Shown here one piece after another: positions 7,573-14,028 of a stretch of 41,864 nt of DNA. The position numbers and the translations under genes were made by a program. Numbering within the stretch: position 1 is the stretch's first letter; the number at the start of each line of letters is the position of its first letter. Source of the stretch: a virus. The stretch spans positions 1 to 41,864 of the IMG/VR virus record IMGVR_UViG_3300031227_000123. One strand, given 5' to 3'. Under the pieces are notes generated by a model, which saw only the letters and a program-made list of their open reading frames with translations, made no database searches and was not told the origin of the DNA.

Positions 7573-7575
7573 GTT

Positions 7576-7743
7576 TCAGAATCCCCAAGCTAACCACCGA
7601 TGGAAATCGCGACGCCAAGCCTTTACATATTCAGACTCCGTCAACGTCGCATTGCATCGGGCACAATACCTATCGGTCTTACCTTTGACCAAATAACGGC
7701 TTGTCGCGATGTGTCCTAGTAGTATGCACTTGATTGGTTTCAT
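7576..7743 (-). CDS. Small zinc-binding protein, DUF1660-like (55 aa)
   Basis: Begins MKPIKCILLGHIATSRYLVK and continues with RYCARC. Cys6, His11, Cys27 and Cys30 fit the prophage family of short C...H...CxxC proteins (DUF1660-like). It is the first gene of the small-gene cassette. There is no Shine-Dalgarno site; the promoter at 7750-7777 puts +1 at the A of the ATG, so it is probably leaderless. Confidence 0.65.
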   Translation of the reverse strand: MKPIKCILLGHIATSRYLVKGKTDRYCARCNATLTESEYVKAWRRDFHRWLAWGF

Positions 7744-7749
7744 ACTTTA

Positions 7750-7777
7750 AGTATACACTACAAAACCGGAAACGCAA
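7750..7777 (-). promoter_or_regulatory. Promoter giving a probable leaderless mRNA
   Basis: Minus strand: -35 TTGCGT (7777-7772), 16-bp spacer, -10 TATACT (7755-7750), then six bases (TAAAGT) and ATG at 7743, exactly the geometry seen at the BCS1-like gene. Confidence 0.75.
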
Positions 7778-7861
7778 AAAATACGAAAAGTTAAATTACC
7801 ATTTTGCTTTTAGCGTTTTGTGGCGTAGGCTTTGGGCATGGAGTCTATTTGACCAAGGAAG

Positions 7862-8081
7862 GTCCGATAGTAGTTCGGCTGCGTCTGCGTCCGATAATGC
7901 TTGGGGTCCAATTTGTTATCGGATGGTACGATAATTTACTGCGGAACTTCTCCGTCCGATAACGGTCTAACATTATAGGGCGTGACATTTATCGGACGTG
8001 ACGTTATCGGACCAAGAGTGGCGGCGACCGAGTAAATTATCGGACGTAACCCGACCCACCTCCAACCCACCTTTATCGGAC
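7862..8081. repeat. Right array of the TTATCGGAC motif (6 exact copies plus variants)
   Basis: Exact copies: reverse-oriented at 7889 and 7954; forward at 7989, 8004, 8037 and 8073. One-mismatch forms lie at 7862, 7916 and 7926. As in the left array, copies in the same direction are grouped. The array runs into the ACCCACC array at 8054. Confidence 0.9.
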
Positions 8082-8197
8082 CCCGACCCACCTCCTGAGA
8101 TCTTGCGAAAAACACGACCCACCCTCAACCCACCCTCCGTAAAAGCCGACCCACCTTATCCTTAATGTCCAGAATAGCAACCCACCTTCAACCCACC
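8054..8197 (+). repeat. Eight-copy RACCCACCYY array with helical phasing
   Basis: ACCCACC starts at 8054, 8065, 8086, 8117, 8128, 8149, 8180 and 8191, all in one orientation. The start-to-start spacings are 11, 21, 31, 11, 21, 31 and 11 bp, multiples of the 10.5-bp helical turn, so all copies face the same side of the DNA. The arrangement repeats with a 63-bp period although the sequence between sites is not conserved. This is typical of an iteron or centromere-like protein-binding array. Confidence 0.9.
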
Positions 8198-8269
8198 CTC
8201 CGATGCCGGCCAAATGCTCCTGGGCCTGGGGCCTCGGCCATACATTGGATCGCGGCACGTTTCAGATCG

Positions 8270-8305
8270 CTCTACAGTTGTCGTGGCACCTCTACAGTTG
8301 TAGAG
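8270..8305. repeat. CTCTACAGTTGT direct repeat and CTCTACA/TGTAGAG palindrome
   Basis: CTCTACAGTTGT occurs at 8270-8281 and again at 8290-8301, 20 bp apart. The second copy is part of the inverted repeat CTCTACA-GT-TGTAGAG (8290-8305), a likely dimeric protein-binding site. Confidence 0.6.
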
Positions 8306-8366
8306 CTAACATAAGTCGCCAAACCCAGAACGAGTCACTCGCCTAAGTCCTTTGTATTACTATATA

Positions 8367-8497
8367 TAACAAGTTAGAGTATTCTACAACTTTAAAATAG
8401 AAGTATAAGAAAATAGAGAACCCACTATGCCGCCACCCCTGGGCTTTCCAATATGTGGGGGAGTGAAAAAAGACCCTCCGAATACTCTAACCTGTTA
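8367..8497. repeat. 18-bp inverted repeat around an AT-rich core
   Basis: The arm at 8367-8384 (TAACAAGTTAGAGTATTC) and the reverse complement of 8480-8497 match at 17 of 18 positions, separated by 95 bp. The left arm and the start of the loop lie in the AT-rich stretch 8351-8420. Confidence 0.7.
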
Positions 8498-8682
8498 TGT
8501 CCTTACCCCCACCCGACTTACAGGAGCACCAAGAGTCGAATTTCGGATTGAATACAAGCGACGCATAAACCCAGCACTCAGCAGCACTTGCCGAACCACG
8601 CTGGCCATAATCCCCATAAATGACACGAGCCCCACAACTCCAACCACAAGATGTAGGGCCCGGATACTATATATGGTATGCT

Positions 8683-9144
8683 TTACGAGATGAGCCAGTT
8701 CGGCAGCTCCTCTGCGGTTCCGTCCTGGAGCCCCCGGACCATGACGAACTGGGCCCTGGCGATGTTACGCGGTTTACGGTGGTCAGAAGCCGCCTCAATG
8801 GCCTCTTCGATCTTCCAGGCAGTCTCAGCCACCCCCGGCTTGCTGTACCACACACGGCCGCTGTGGGCGTGTCTCCAGTACCAGCCTTCGCGATGCTTGA
8901 TCGCATAGCCTGCCTCGACTGGCCAGTGCTCCATATCTTCCATCGTCTGGCCGACGCCGTTGACCAGCTCCAGATCCTCCCACAAGATGCTGTTCAGCGT
9001 CATGTAGCCAGAGGTCATCAAAGCATTCACGGCCGGCTTGCGTGAGAGGTAGCCTAAAACACGCTCTCCGAGAAGCCCAGTGGCCCCCGTCCGGCGATTA
9101 AGCACGATGATGTCGCCGCTCTCCTTGTGTCTAATCCACCACAT
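8683..9144 (-). CDS. Protein of unknown function
   Basis: 153 residues from the ATG at 9144, which overlaps the upstream stop as TAATG; an alternative ATG lies at 9159. The centre is rich in Trp and His (HREGWYWRHAHSGRVWYSK). No domain recognised. It is the last gene before the 7744-8682 control region. Confidence 0.65.
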   Translation of the reverse strand: MWWIRHKESGDIIVLNRRTGATGLLGERVLGYLSRKPAVNALMTSGYMTLNSILWEDLELVNGVGQTMEDMEHWPVEAGYAIKHREGWYWRHAHSGRVWYSKPGVAETAWKIEEAIEAASDHRKPRNIARAQFVMVRGLQDGTAEELPNWLIS

Positions 9145-9494
9145 TATGATTTGGCCCATTCCGGATATTGTGACTCTTGATCCCCGTAAATGATCTGCCC
9201 AGGTGACGCCGCGTCCACTTCAACTGTTCCGCTCTCCTCGATTTCCCGCAGGCGATGGAACATTTGGTCGAAGGTCCCCGGAGATGACAGAACATAGTAC
9301 CGATAGCAGTAGATGATGATTCGCCGGCAGAGATCCGCGTACTCGTTCAGGATCATTCGGCCGCTGGTCTCATCACTCTCATACTTCTCGACCTCCGCGA
9401 TTGTCCTGGGTCGCTCCCACCGATCGAAGTGCGTCGGCACCCACCCCCGTGACGAGACCTCAAAGAGGCCGGCACCGTCGGCGGCATAAGTCAT
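9144..9494 (-). CDS. Protein of unknown function
   Basis: 116 residues from the ATG at 9494, chosen because it overlaps the upstream stop as ATGA. It has a Tyr-rich segment (IIIYCYRYYVL) and an acidic C-terminal half. No family recognised. Confidence 0.65.
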   Translation of the reverse strand: MTYAADGAGLFEVSSRGWVPTHFDRWERPRTIAEVEKYESDETSGRMILNEYADLCRRIIIYCYRYYVLSSPGTFDQMFHRLREIEESGTVEVDAASPGQIIYGDQESQYPEWAKS

Positions 9495-9874
9495 CCACCG
9501 GCCGGCATGAAGCACTGGTGCTGGTGCAGACCAGATGCGACGACACCGCCCTCATGGGCCAGTGACAACTCAGTGACATTGGCGAACTTCTGCTCGCCTT
9601 CGCCGGCCGGGGTCAGCTTCGCTCGCACTTCGATCGCCGTGGCGTTGTAGGTGATTGCTGCGACGAGCCAGACCTTGCCGTCGTGGCGGACTGTGTTGCC
9701 TACCCGCACCGTCGGAAGCTTCCGCATCCAGTCGGTGTCACGGTAGTAGTGGGTGCCGCCGTCGTCCAGCATCACTTCGTACTCTGCACCTTTGTTGTCG
9801 CTGGTGACGGCCAGGATTGTGCCCTGGACATCTTCGCCCTCGACCTTGACCATTACTCTATCGAATACTTGCAC
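9491..9874 (-). CDS. Protein of unknown function with SH3/KOW-like N-terminus
   Basis: 127 residues; GTG start at 9874 with GAGAGGAG upstream. The N-terminal segment (DRVMVKVEGEDVQGTILAV) has the look of a small beta-barrel such as KOW or SH3. The C-terminus is His/Gly-rich. A longer antisense frame (9683-10444) is treated as a shadow. Confidence 0.6.
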   Translation of the reverse strand: MQVFDRVMVKVEGEDVQGTILAVTSDNKGAEYEVMLDDGGTHYYRDTDWMRKLPTVRVGNTVRHDGKVWLVAAITYNATAIEVRAKLTPAGEGEQKFANVTELSLAHEGGVVASGLHQHQCFMPAGG

Positions 9875-9943
9875 GTTTTGCTCCTCTCAAAGCTTCGTAT
9901 GAATCCAGTGCCATCTGGTGACGCCGCAGACGTTCCGCGACGC

Positions 9944-10414
9944 TTAGTGTATGGTGGGCTTGTGTCCTATCCATGCTCTCCAGAACGCCGCTACGATGCG
10001 GGACCACACGCTTTTCTTCGCCACAACGCGGCGATGCATCCGGCTTTCCGCCTGGGGCCAGTCGCCATCTATCCAGGACTTCTTCTCCGTCAGGAGGCTA
10101 TGACCATAGCGAGACTCGGCGGGCAGACCACACGGGCCCGCCGCTATCTCGGTGTCCATGGCTTGTCTCACTGCGTCCCACCTATACGCAGGCATCAAGA
10201 ACTCGTCATCGATCTGCACCTTGGCATGCTCGTCCAGGATACGTCCCATGCGTCTAGCAGACTGCAACCAATTGGGCAGCGGCTGGTACAGCATCCGCAG
10301 TTGATAACGCTTCGCGGCTGCTTGGCACTCTTCCGTGCAGTGGGCAACCCGTCGATGTCGAGTACACCAGGGAATCCCGCTCCCTTTGGGTGTTATCAGA
10401 TAAAAGCAACTCAT
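9944..10414 (-). CDS. Protein of unknown function with Cys/His cluster
   Basis: 156 residues, basic. An N-terminal WCTRHRRVAHCTEEC segment could bind a metal. ATG at 10414 has GGAGG upstream. No family recognised. Confidence 0.6.
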   Translation of the reverse strand: MSCFYLITPKGSGIPWCTRHRRVAHCTEECQAAAKRYQLRMLYQPLPNWLQSARRMGRILDEHAKVQIDDEFLMPAYRWDAVRQAMDTEIAAGPCGLPAESRYGHSLLTEKKSWIDGDWPQAESRMHRRVVAKKSVWSRIVAAFWRAWIGHKPTIH

Positions 10415-10415
10415 G

Positions 10416-10490
10416 TCACATCCTCCAAGCTACGATTAGTGTAGCCACTGCGGTCAAAATCCACAACAGCTTCACTAGGTTAATTCTCAT
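10416..10490 (-). CDS. Possible 24-aa membrane peptide
   Basis: MRINLVKLLWILTAVATLIV and four further residues form one hydrophobic helix with a basic start. The stop is one base before the ATG of the next gene. AAGGTG lies upstream as a modest ribosome-binding site. The size makes it uncertain. Confidence 0.4.
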   Translation of the reverse strand: MRINLVKLLWILTAVATLIVAWRM

Positions 10491-10548
10491 CCGGCACCTT
10501 CGACAGAAGAGGGCGGAAGTCTCTCGCGTGCATCCTCGTGTAATGCAC

Positions 10549-10854
10549 TTATTCATGCTGACCATCCATCAATATTGCAAGGCCCATCTCCAGATCCGCG
10601 TCGCCAGTACCAACACCCCGGACCTGCGACGGATGAATCACGTACGCCACCAGGGCTTCGCCACACTCTGGGCATGCCGGCCGAAGGTCGCCACCGTGAT
10701 CCATAAGCAGTTCGCCACACTCTTCGCAGACCCAGGCGGTTGCCTTGGTTTCATCCTCACAGTGTCCGCAGTGCGGACAGATCGGCGTGCCGTTCGGTGT
10801 TACCATCTGAACGTTGACGATGTGCTTGTGGCAGTGTTGGCAGATCTTCGTCAT
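10549..10854 (-). CDS. Zinc-ribbon protein with four CxxC knuckles
   Basis: 101 residues from the ATG at 10854 (TGGAGG upstream). CQHC, CPHC, CEEC and CPEC form two zinc ribbons, expected for a nucleic-acid- or protein-binding adaptor. Transcribed from the promoter at 10892-10920. Confidence 0.7.
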   Translation of the reverse strand: MTKICQHCHKHIVNVQMVTPNGTPICPHCGHCEDETKATAWVCEECGELLMDHGGDLRPACPECGEALVAYVIHPSQVRGVGTGDADLEMGLAILMDGQHE

Positions 10855-10891
10855 TGTACCTCCATTGAAAAAGCTCTTCTTGTCTATGTAA

Positions 10892-10920
10892 AGTATAGCA
10901 CAAGAAGAGCCGAAGTGCAA
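10892..10920 (-). promoter_or_regulatory. Sigma-70 promoter for the zinc-ribbon gene
   Basis: Minus strand: -35 TTGCAC (10920-10915), 17-bp spacer, -10 TATACT (10897-10892). Confidence 0.75.
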
Positions 10921-10939
10921 ATCGAAAATGGAAATAGTG

Positions 10940-10948
10940 TTATCGGAC
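10940..10948 (+). promoter_or_regulatory. Single TTATCGGAC site
   Basis: An exact motif copy placed immediately after the stop of the interrupted gene and 20 bp upstream of the -35 box of the 10892-10920 promoter, a good place for an operator. Confidence 0.6.
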
Positions 10949-11140
10949 TTAGTCAGTCACGACATGCCCCTGAGCCATAATCCGAAATATGAACGGAAGA
11001 TCCAAAGCCTTCGAGTGCTGGTCTTGGATGTTTACAGGAATGCCGCCATTCACTTCTACAGGGGCCCAGATCTCTCTACCTCACTGAGTGGCCTTGCCTA
11101 AATACCCGATGAGGTTGGCCGTTGTTTCTCCGATAGACAT
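10949..11140 (-). pseudogene. Small gene interrupted by one in-frame TGA
   Basis: ATG at 11140 follows GGAG and a promoter. The frame reads 19 codons (MSIGETTANLIGYLGKATQ), meets TGA at 11083-11081, then continues for 43 sense codons (GREIWAPVEVNGGIPVNI...) to TAA at 10951-10949. Both halves have normal composition, and the second half has no convincing start of its own. This looks like a recent nonsense mutation or a read-through gene. TGA is a normal stop elsewhere in the window. Confidence 0.6.
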
Positions 11141-11184
11141 GGTGATACTCCATTGAGGTTAGCTTTCCGTTTCAGCAACTATGG

Positions 11185-11213
11185 AGTATACCATATTCGG
11201 CCAAGGAATTCAA
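11185..11213 (-). promoter_or_regulatory. Sigma-70 promoter
   Basis: Minus strand: -35 TTGAAT (11213-11208), 17-bp spacer, -10 TATACT (11190-11185). It precedes the TGA-interrupted gene. Confidence 0.7.
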
Positions 11214-11219
11214 GCAAAA

Positions 11220-11423
11220 TTACAAACTGCGTAGTTCTACTATTACCACTTCGTGGGCCTCGAACTCGGACGAGACGAGTCCTACTTCTTTCAGGATATT
11301 CCAGCTCTTCTTCATCTCATTAGGTGAGGACCAGAGCCATCGGCCCCCGGCACTGACAGACCAGATCTTTCCAGTCTGCCCGTGCCGCAGTGCATACATC
11401 CGGGTTGCCGGCAGGTCATCCAT
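11220..11423 (-). CDS. Small protein of unknown function
   Basis: 67 residues from the ATG at 11423 (MDDLPATRMYALRHGQTGKI), which overlaps the upstream gene by 8 nt. A longer frame to 11462 would sit inside that gene. No domain recognised. Confidence 0.6.
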   Translation of the reverse strand: MDDLPATRMYALRHGQTGKIWSVSAGGRWLWSSPNEMKKSWNILKEVGLVSSEFEAHEVVIVELRSL

Positions 11424-11643
11424 TCTTCTGCTGAGACTTGGCCTCCACGATGGCTTGGTCAACCCACAGTTCCGCCTCCTCCTGGAGGCCGCGTTTCATC
11501 CGGGGATACTCCCACTCCAGGATGACCGCTCCTGCGAACTCAACCGTAGCCTCGACTCCGCCTCGATCTTTCGTAAGCCGGAAACGGCAGGTGTATCCGT
11601 TCTTCTCAATTGTGATTATTTGTCTCGGCATGTCATTTACCAT
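11416..11643 (-). CDS. Small protein of unknown function
   Basis: 75 residues; the N-terminal half is beta-rich, the C-terminal half an acidic/basic helix ending KSQQKNG. ATG at 11643 overlaps the upstream gene by 11 nt; ATG at 11631 is an alternative. Confidence 0.6.
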   Translation of the reverse strand: MVNDMPRQIITIEKNGYTCRFRLTKDRGGVEATVEFAGAVILEWEYPRMKRGLQEEAELWVDQAIVEAKSQQKNG

Positions 11644-11901
11644 TAATAGAAATCATCGGCGTTAACTCGACTTCGATATTCACAAGGTCCTTCTGTTCGT
11701 CCATGACAGCTTCGATATCTTTGTAGGCCCCGTTCGCTTCATCCAGACCGCTTACACTGTTTAGGCCATGCACGACGCCTAGGTCGTCCAGGTGTTTCCG
11801 CTCAGCCTCCAGGCTCAGCGTGTTCTTGGCAGCCGTACGTGACATGGGCCGGCCGGCACCACCAGCCCTTCATCTACGTTGCTGTTCCATTTCGTTCTCA
11901 T
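11633..11901 (-). pseudogene. RtcB RNA ligase C-terminal fragment
   Basis: The frame from 11845 gives 70 residues, MSRTAAKNTLSLEAERKHLD...GLDEANGAYKDIEAVMDEQ...ELTP, which is the C-terminal end of RtcB 3'-phosphate RNA ligase. The codons just upstream read GGAGRP, matching the HGAGR motif but with the catalytic His replaced by Gly, and an in-frame TGA follows further upstream. All other catalytic regions are missing. An ATG at 11901 overlaps the previous stop as ATGA and opens a short shifted frame, so a deletion plus frameshift of a once complete rtcB is likely. Confidence 0.7.
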
Positions 11902-12203
11902 GATAGACTGTTCCGTAAATCACGTATTTTTTGTAGTGCTCGTTGGCCATCTGCGGATCTCCTACTATCCGCGATGCAGGAAAGCAGGTCTTCATCTTTG
12001 AGGATCTCAGCAAGTCCGTCACGGGCTTCCTTGAAGACGTCTTTGATTAGCTCGGACTTCATCACATCATCGCTGGTTCGGCACGGCCGGCCAGAGTCCA
12101 CTACCTTCTCTACCAGCACGGCCAGCTTATACCGCACTACCCGTCCGTAAGCACTGCGAAAACTTGTAGAGAGTATTCCGTCCTTCATGTCTTTGATTTT
12201 CAT
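11898..12203 (-). CDS. Helical protein of unknown function
   Basis: 101 residues, mostly charged helix; no domain recognised. Its stop overlaps the ATG at 11901, and it starts 3 nt after the dUTPase stop, so it belongs to the same transcript. Confidence 0.65.
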   Translation of the reverse strand: MKIKDMKDGILSTSFRSAYGRVVRYKLAVLVEKVVDSGRPCRTSDDVMKSELIKDVFKEARDGLAEILKDEDLLSCIADSRRSADGQRALQKIRDLRNSLS

Positions 12204-12205
12204 GG

Positions 12206-12751
12206 CTACGGCACCCTCCTAGCCCAGTCGAGGTAGTACTGCTGCACGTTCTCGCCCAGGTCTTCCAGTGACATCGCGTCCGCGTCGGACGGCTGGGCCC
12301 AAGGATGTCCGTATCTGTTTCTCGTGAACAGAATCCAGGCCCGGTCCTTCTGCTGGATGCTGTAGCCGTCGTCCTGTCGTTTGAGGTTCTTGGCCAGCTT
12401 GGTCTTGTACATGTTCTCGGCCATCTCCGGCGTCATGCCCACGGCCTGGGCTATCGAGATCCAGAAGTGCAGCATGTCGATGACTTCTTTGCGGGCCGCG
12501 TCAATGTCCTTGACCATGTACCGCTTCCCTCCCTGGGCCTCGGAGCACCAATGCTTCCAGTAGGTACAGTTCCGCAGCTCTTCCATCTCAGACATCATCG
12601 CCTTGAGCATGTCATCGATCCACTTGCCGGCCTCGATGAGATTGGCAACAGAGCCTTCGCCGTCCGCGAAGTCAACTGCGAATTTTTCGTCGTTCAGGCC
12701 AACGCGAGCGTTCAGCGTGCTTTGCAGTTGAAACAGTTCTTTCAGGTTCAT
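12206..12751 (-). CDS. Dimeric dUTP diphosphatase (dUTPase_2, all-alpha NTP pyrophosphatase)
   Basis: 181 residues. KWIDDMLKAMMSEMEELRNC supplies the ExxE metal motif and KEVIDMLHFWISIAQAVGM the ExxD motif of the MazG-like all-alpha superfamily. The KTKLAKNLKRQDDGYS tail matches dimeric dUTPases. The enzyme hydrolyses dUTP to dUMP, keeping uracil out of phage DNA and feeding dTMP synthesis. It is coupled to the membrane protein upstream by a 4-nt overlap. Confidence 0.85.
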   Translation of the reverse strand: MNLKELFQLQSTLNARVGLNDEKFAVDFADGEGSVANLIEAGKWIDDMLKAMMSEMEELRNCTYWKHWCSEAQGGKRYMVKDIDAARKEVIDMLHFWISIAQAVGMTPEMAENMYKTKLAKNLKRQDDGYSIQQKDRAWILFTRNRYGHPWAQPSDADAMSLEDLGENVQQYYLDWARRVP

Positions 12752-13011
12752 GGCTTCATCTTCTTTCCTGAAAGGTGCTCCAGCGGAATGCGGAGAACCG
12801 ATAGATGCCAGTGTCGGCTCTCTTTACCAACATAGAGAGCCACGGGTGCAATCACGATCAAAGACAGTTCAAGTAACGTGAGGCCCAAGCAGAGCACTGC
12901 GAATAGGATGCAGATGATGGCGGAACCTAAAGGCTCCAGGGCCGTCTTCACCAGCTCCCACTCGTACCAGACTGCAAACACCATCACGATACAGACGAGC
13001 ACGTTTGACAT
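12748..13011 (-). CDS. Small membrane protein
   Basis: 87 residues with two to three hydrophobic helices (about residues 3-17 and 28-62) and a basic C-terminus. It could be a holin-like or envelope protein, but there is no endolysin beside it, so no role is assigned. Confidence 0.6.
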   Translation of the reverse strand: MSNVLVCIVMVFAVWYEWELVKTALEPLGSAIICILFAVLCLGLTLLELSLIVIAPVALYVGKESRHWHLSVLRIPLEHLSGKKMKP

Positions 13012-13487
13012 TTGTCTTTCCCTTCATGAAGGATCATGGTCCGACCCAGTTCTTTGCACGTGTCACATGGACAGACGTGCCACTCTCGCATGATGTTTCG
13101 TATCTCGACCTCGTCGGGGTGGTCGTTGATGTAGGCCTTGAATGAGTCCAGGGCCTCTGCGTCGGTGTTGAACCGCCAATAGGTGTAGTGGCTATCGTAG
13201 TGCAGACACCACGTGTCTTCGCCGGCGTAGTAGATGCAGCCGTCCCAGGACGTCACGTCGGCCAGTATGCCCAGCATGTCGGCCAGCCTCGTTGCCATCC
13301 GATACAGTGACATTTCTGTCGCCTGCCCGTCCGCGTACTTCCCTTTCAGCATCACGTTCTGCCGGCACTGGATGGGTCTTTGGCTGTCTATCATGACCTG
13401 CTCGCTTGTTGATGTATGCTCTAATCCCAGAGCGTCATCTTGGTCAACGTTGAGGTCAAACTCTACCCTGTATATCGGAAACTTCAT
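12984..13487 (-). CDS. Protein of unknown function with C-terminal zinc cluster
   Basis: 167 residues from the ATG at 13487 (MKFPIYRVEFDLNVDQDD), which overlaps the upstream stop as TGATG. The C-terminus carries CPCDTC and CQTC, a probable zinc site. The central part is Tyr/Trp-rich. Confidence 0.65.
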   Translation of the reverse strand: MKFPIYRVEFDLNVDQDDALGLEHTSTSEQVMIDSQRPIQCRQNVMLKGKYADGQATEMSLYRMATRLADMLGILADVTSWDGCIYYAGEDTWCLHYDSHYTYWRFNTDAEALDSFKAYINDHPDEVEIRNIMREWHVCPCDTCKELGRTMILHEGKDKCQTCSSVS

Positions 13488-13816
13488 CACTTGGACTCCT
13501 CGAAGATCGGCAGGAGCCACATCGGCAGTGACACGCCACGGCCCTTTGCCGTCGTGCCGTAGTTCCTGATGACGTCCTGGCTGTACTGGTCCGGGATGTC
13601 ACCGTATACGATAGAGGTTGACACCTTCTTCCAGATCACGAGCTTTTCGCCCTGGATCTTCCACTTTCGGCACCGGATGAGCTTCCGCACCTTCGTTATG
13701 TCAGAACGCTGGTAACGGAACCGCGTGTGCGAGCAGTCGGCAATCTTCTCATGGGGCCGACCATGCGGGCAGCCCATACGCATGCACAGCTCGTTGGCTT
13801 TCTCACAGATGTTCAT
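13487..13816 (-). CDS. Protein of unknown function, N-terminal Cys/His cluster
   Basis: 109 residues from the ATG at 13816, chosen for the GGGAGAGAAGTC just before it; a GTG at 13852 (GTGA overlap) is an alternative. The first 30 residues (MNICEKANELCMRMGCPHGR) hold several Cys and His residues. Basic middle region. Confidence 0.6.
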   Translation of the reverse strand: MNICEKANELCMRMGCPHGRPHEKIADCSHTRFRYQRSDITKVRKLIRCRKWKIQGEKLVIWKKVSTSIVYGDIPDQYSQDVIRNYGTTAKGRGVSLPMWLLPIFEESK

Positions 13817-13848
13817 GACTTCTCTCCCAATTACGGTTTGGTGGATTG

Positions 13849-14028
13849 TCACACCTTCGCGGGGCTAACCAACAGAAGGCCGGTCGTGAAGATCGTTCGC
13901 GTATCTGTCGCTGTCTTGACTGTCACAATACGCGTAGTATCGACTGACTGTACGATGCCCTGCACCGGCACGGCGTCTGCACCGAAAATGAGCACCAAGT
14001 CTCCAACGTTGAACTCGCTATTCTGCAT
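13849..14028 (-). CDS. Small SH3/KOW-like protein
   Basis: 59 residues from the ATG at 14028 with GGAGAGAAGAACG before it. VGDLVLIFGADAVPVQGIVQ and the following strands look like a small beta-barrel. Function unknown. Confidence 0.6.
   Translation of the reverse strand: MQNSEFNVGDLVLIFGADAVPVQGIVQSVDTTRIVTVKTATDTRTIFTTGLLLVSPAKV

Larger units (their letters stand above)
7862..8500. other. Candidate replication origin, centromere-like or master control region
   Basis: The gap 7744-8682 has no credible gene. In order it holds the TTATCGGAC array, the phased ACCCACC array, two CTCTACAGTTGT repeats, a stretch of about 80% AT (8351-8420) and a long inverted repeat (8367-8497). Clustered iterons next to an AT-rich segment are a hallmark of initiator-dependent origins; the same layout could serve partition or repression. 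The assignment is inference. Confidence 0.45.

Noticed and set aside
8073-8258. Minus-strand frame coding a GGWVEGG-type repeat protein
   Set aside because: The apparent protein repeat is only the ACCCACC array read as codons. It lacks a ribosome-binding site and promoter, and the DNA spacing, not the frame, is conserved.
8495-8617. 40-codon minus-strand frame (MGIMASVVRQVLLSAG...)
   Set aside because: No convincing ribosome-binding site or promoter; its end lies in the inverted repeat. Left unannotated as a weak possibility.
9683-10444. 253-codon plus-strand frame
   Set aside because: Opposite to two coupled minus-strand genes with ribosome-binding sites; composition is that of a shadow frame.
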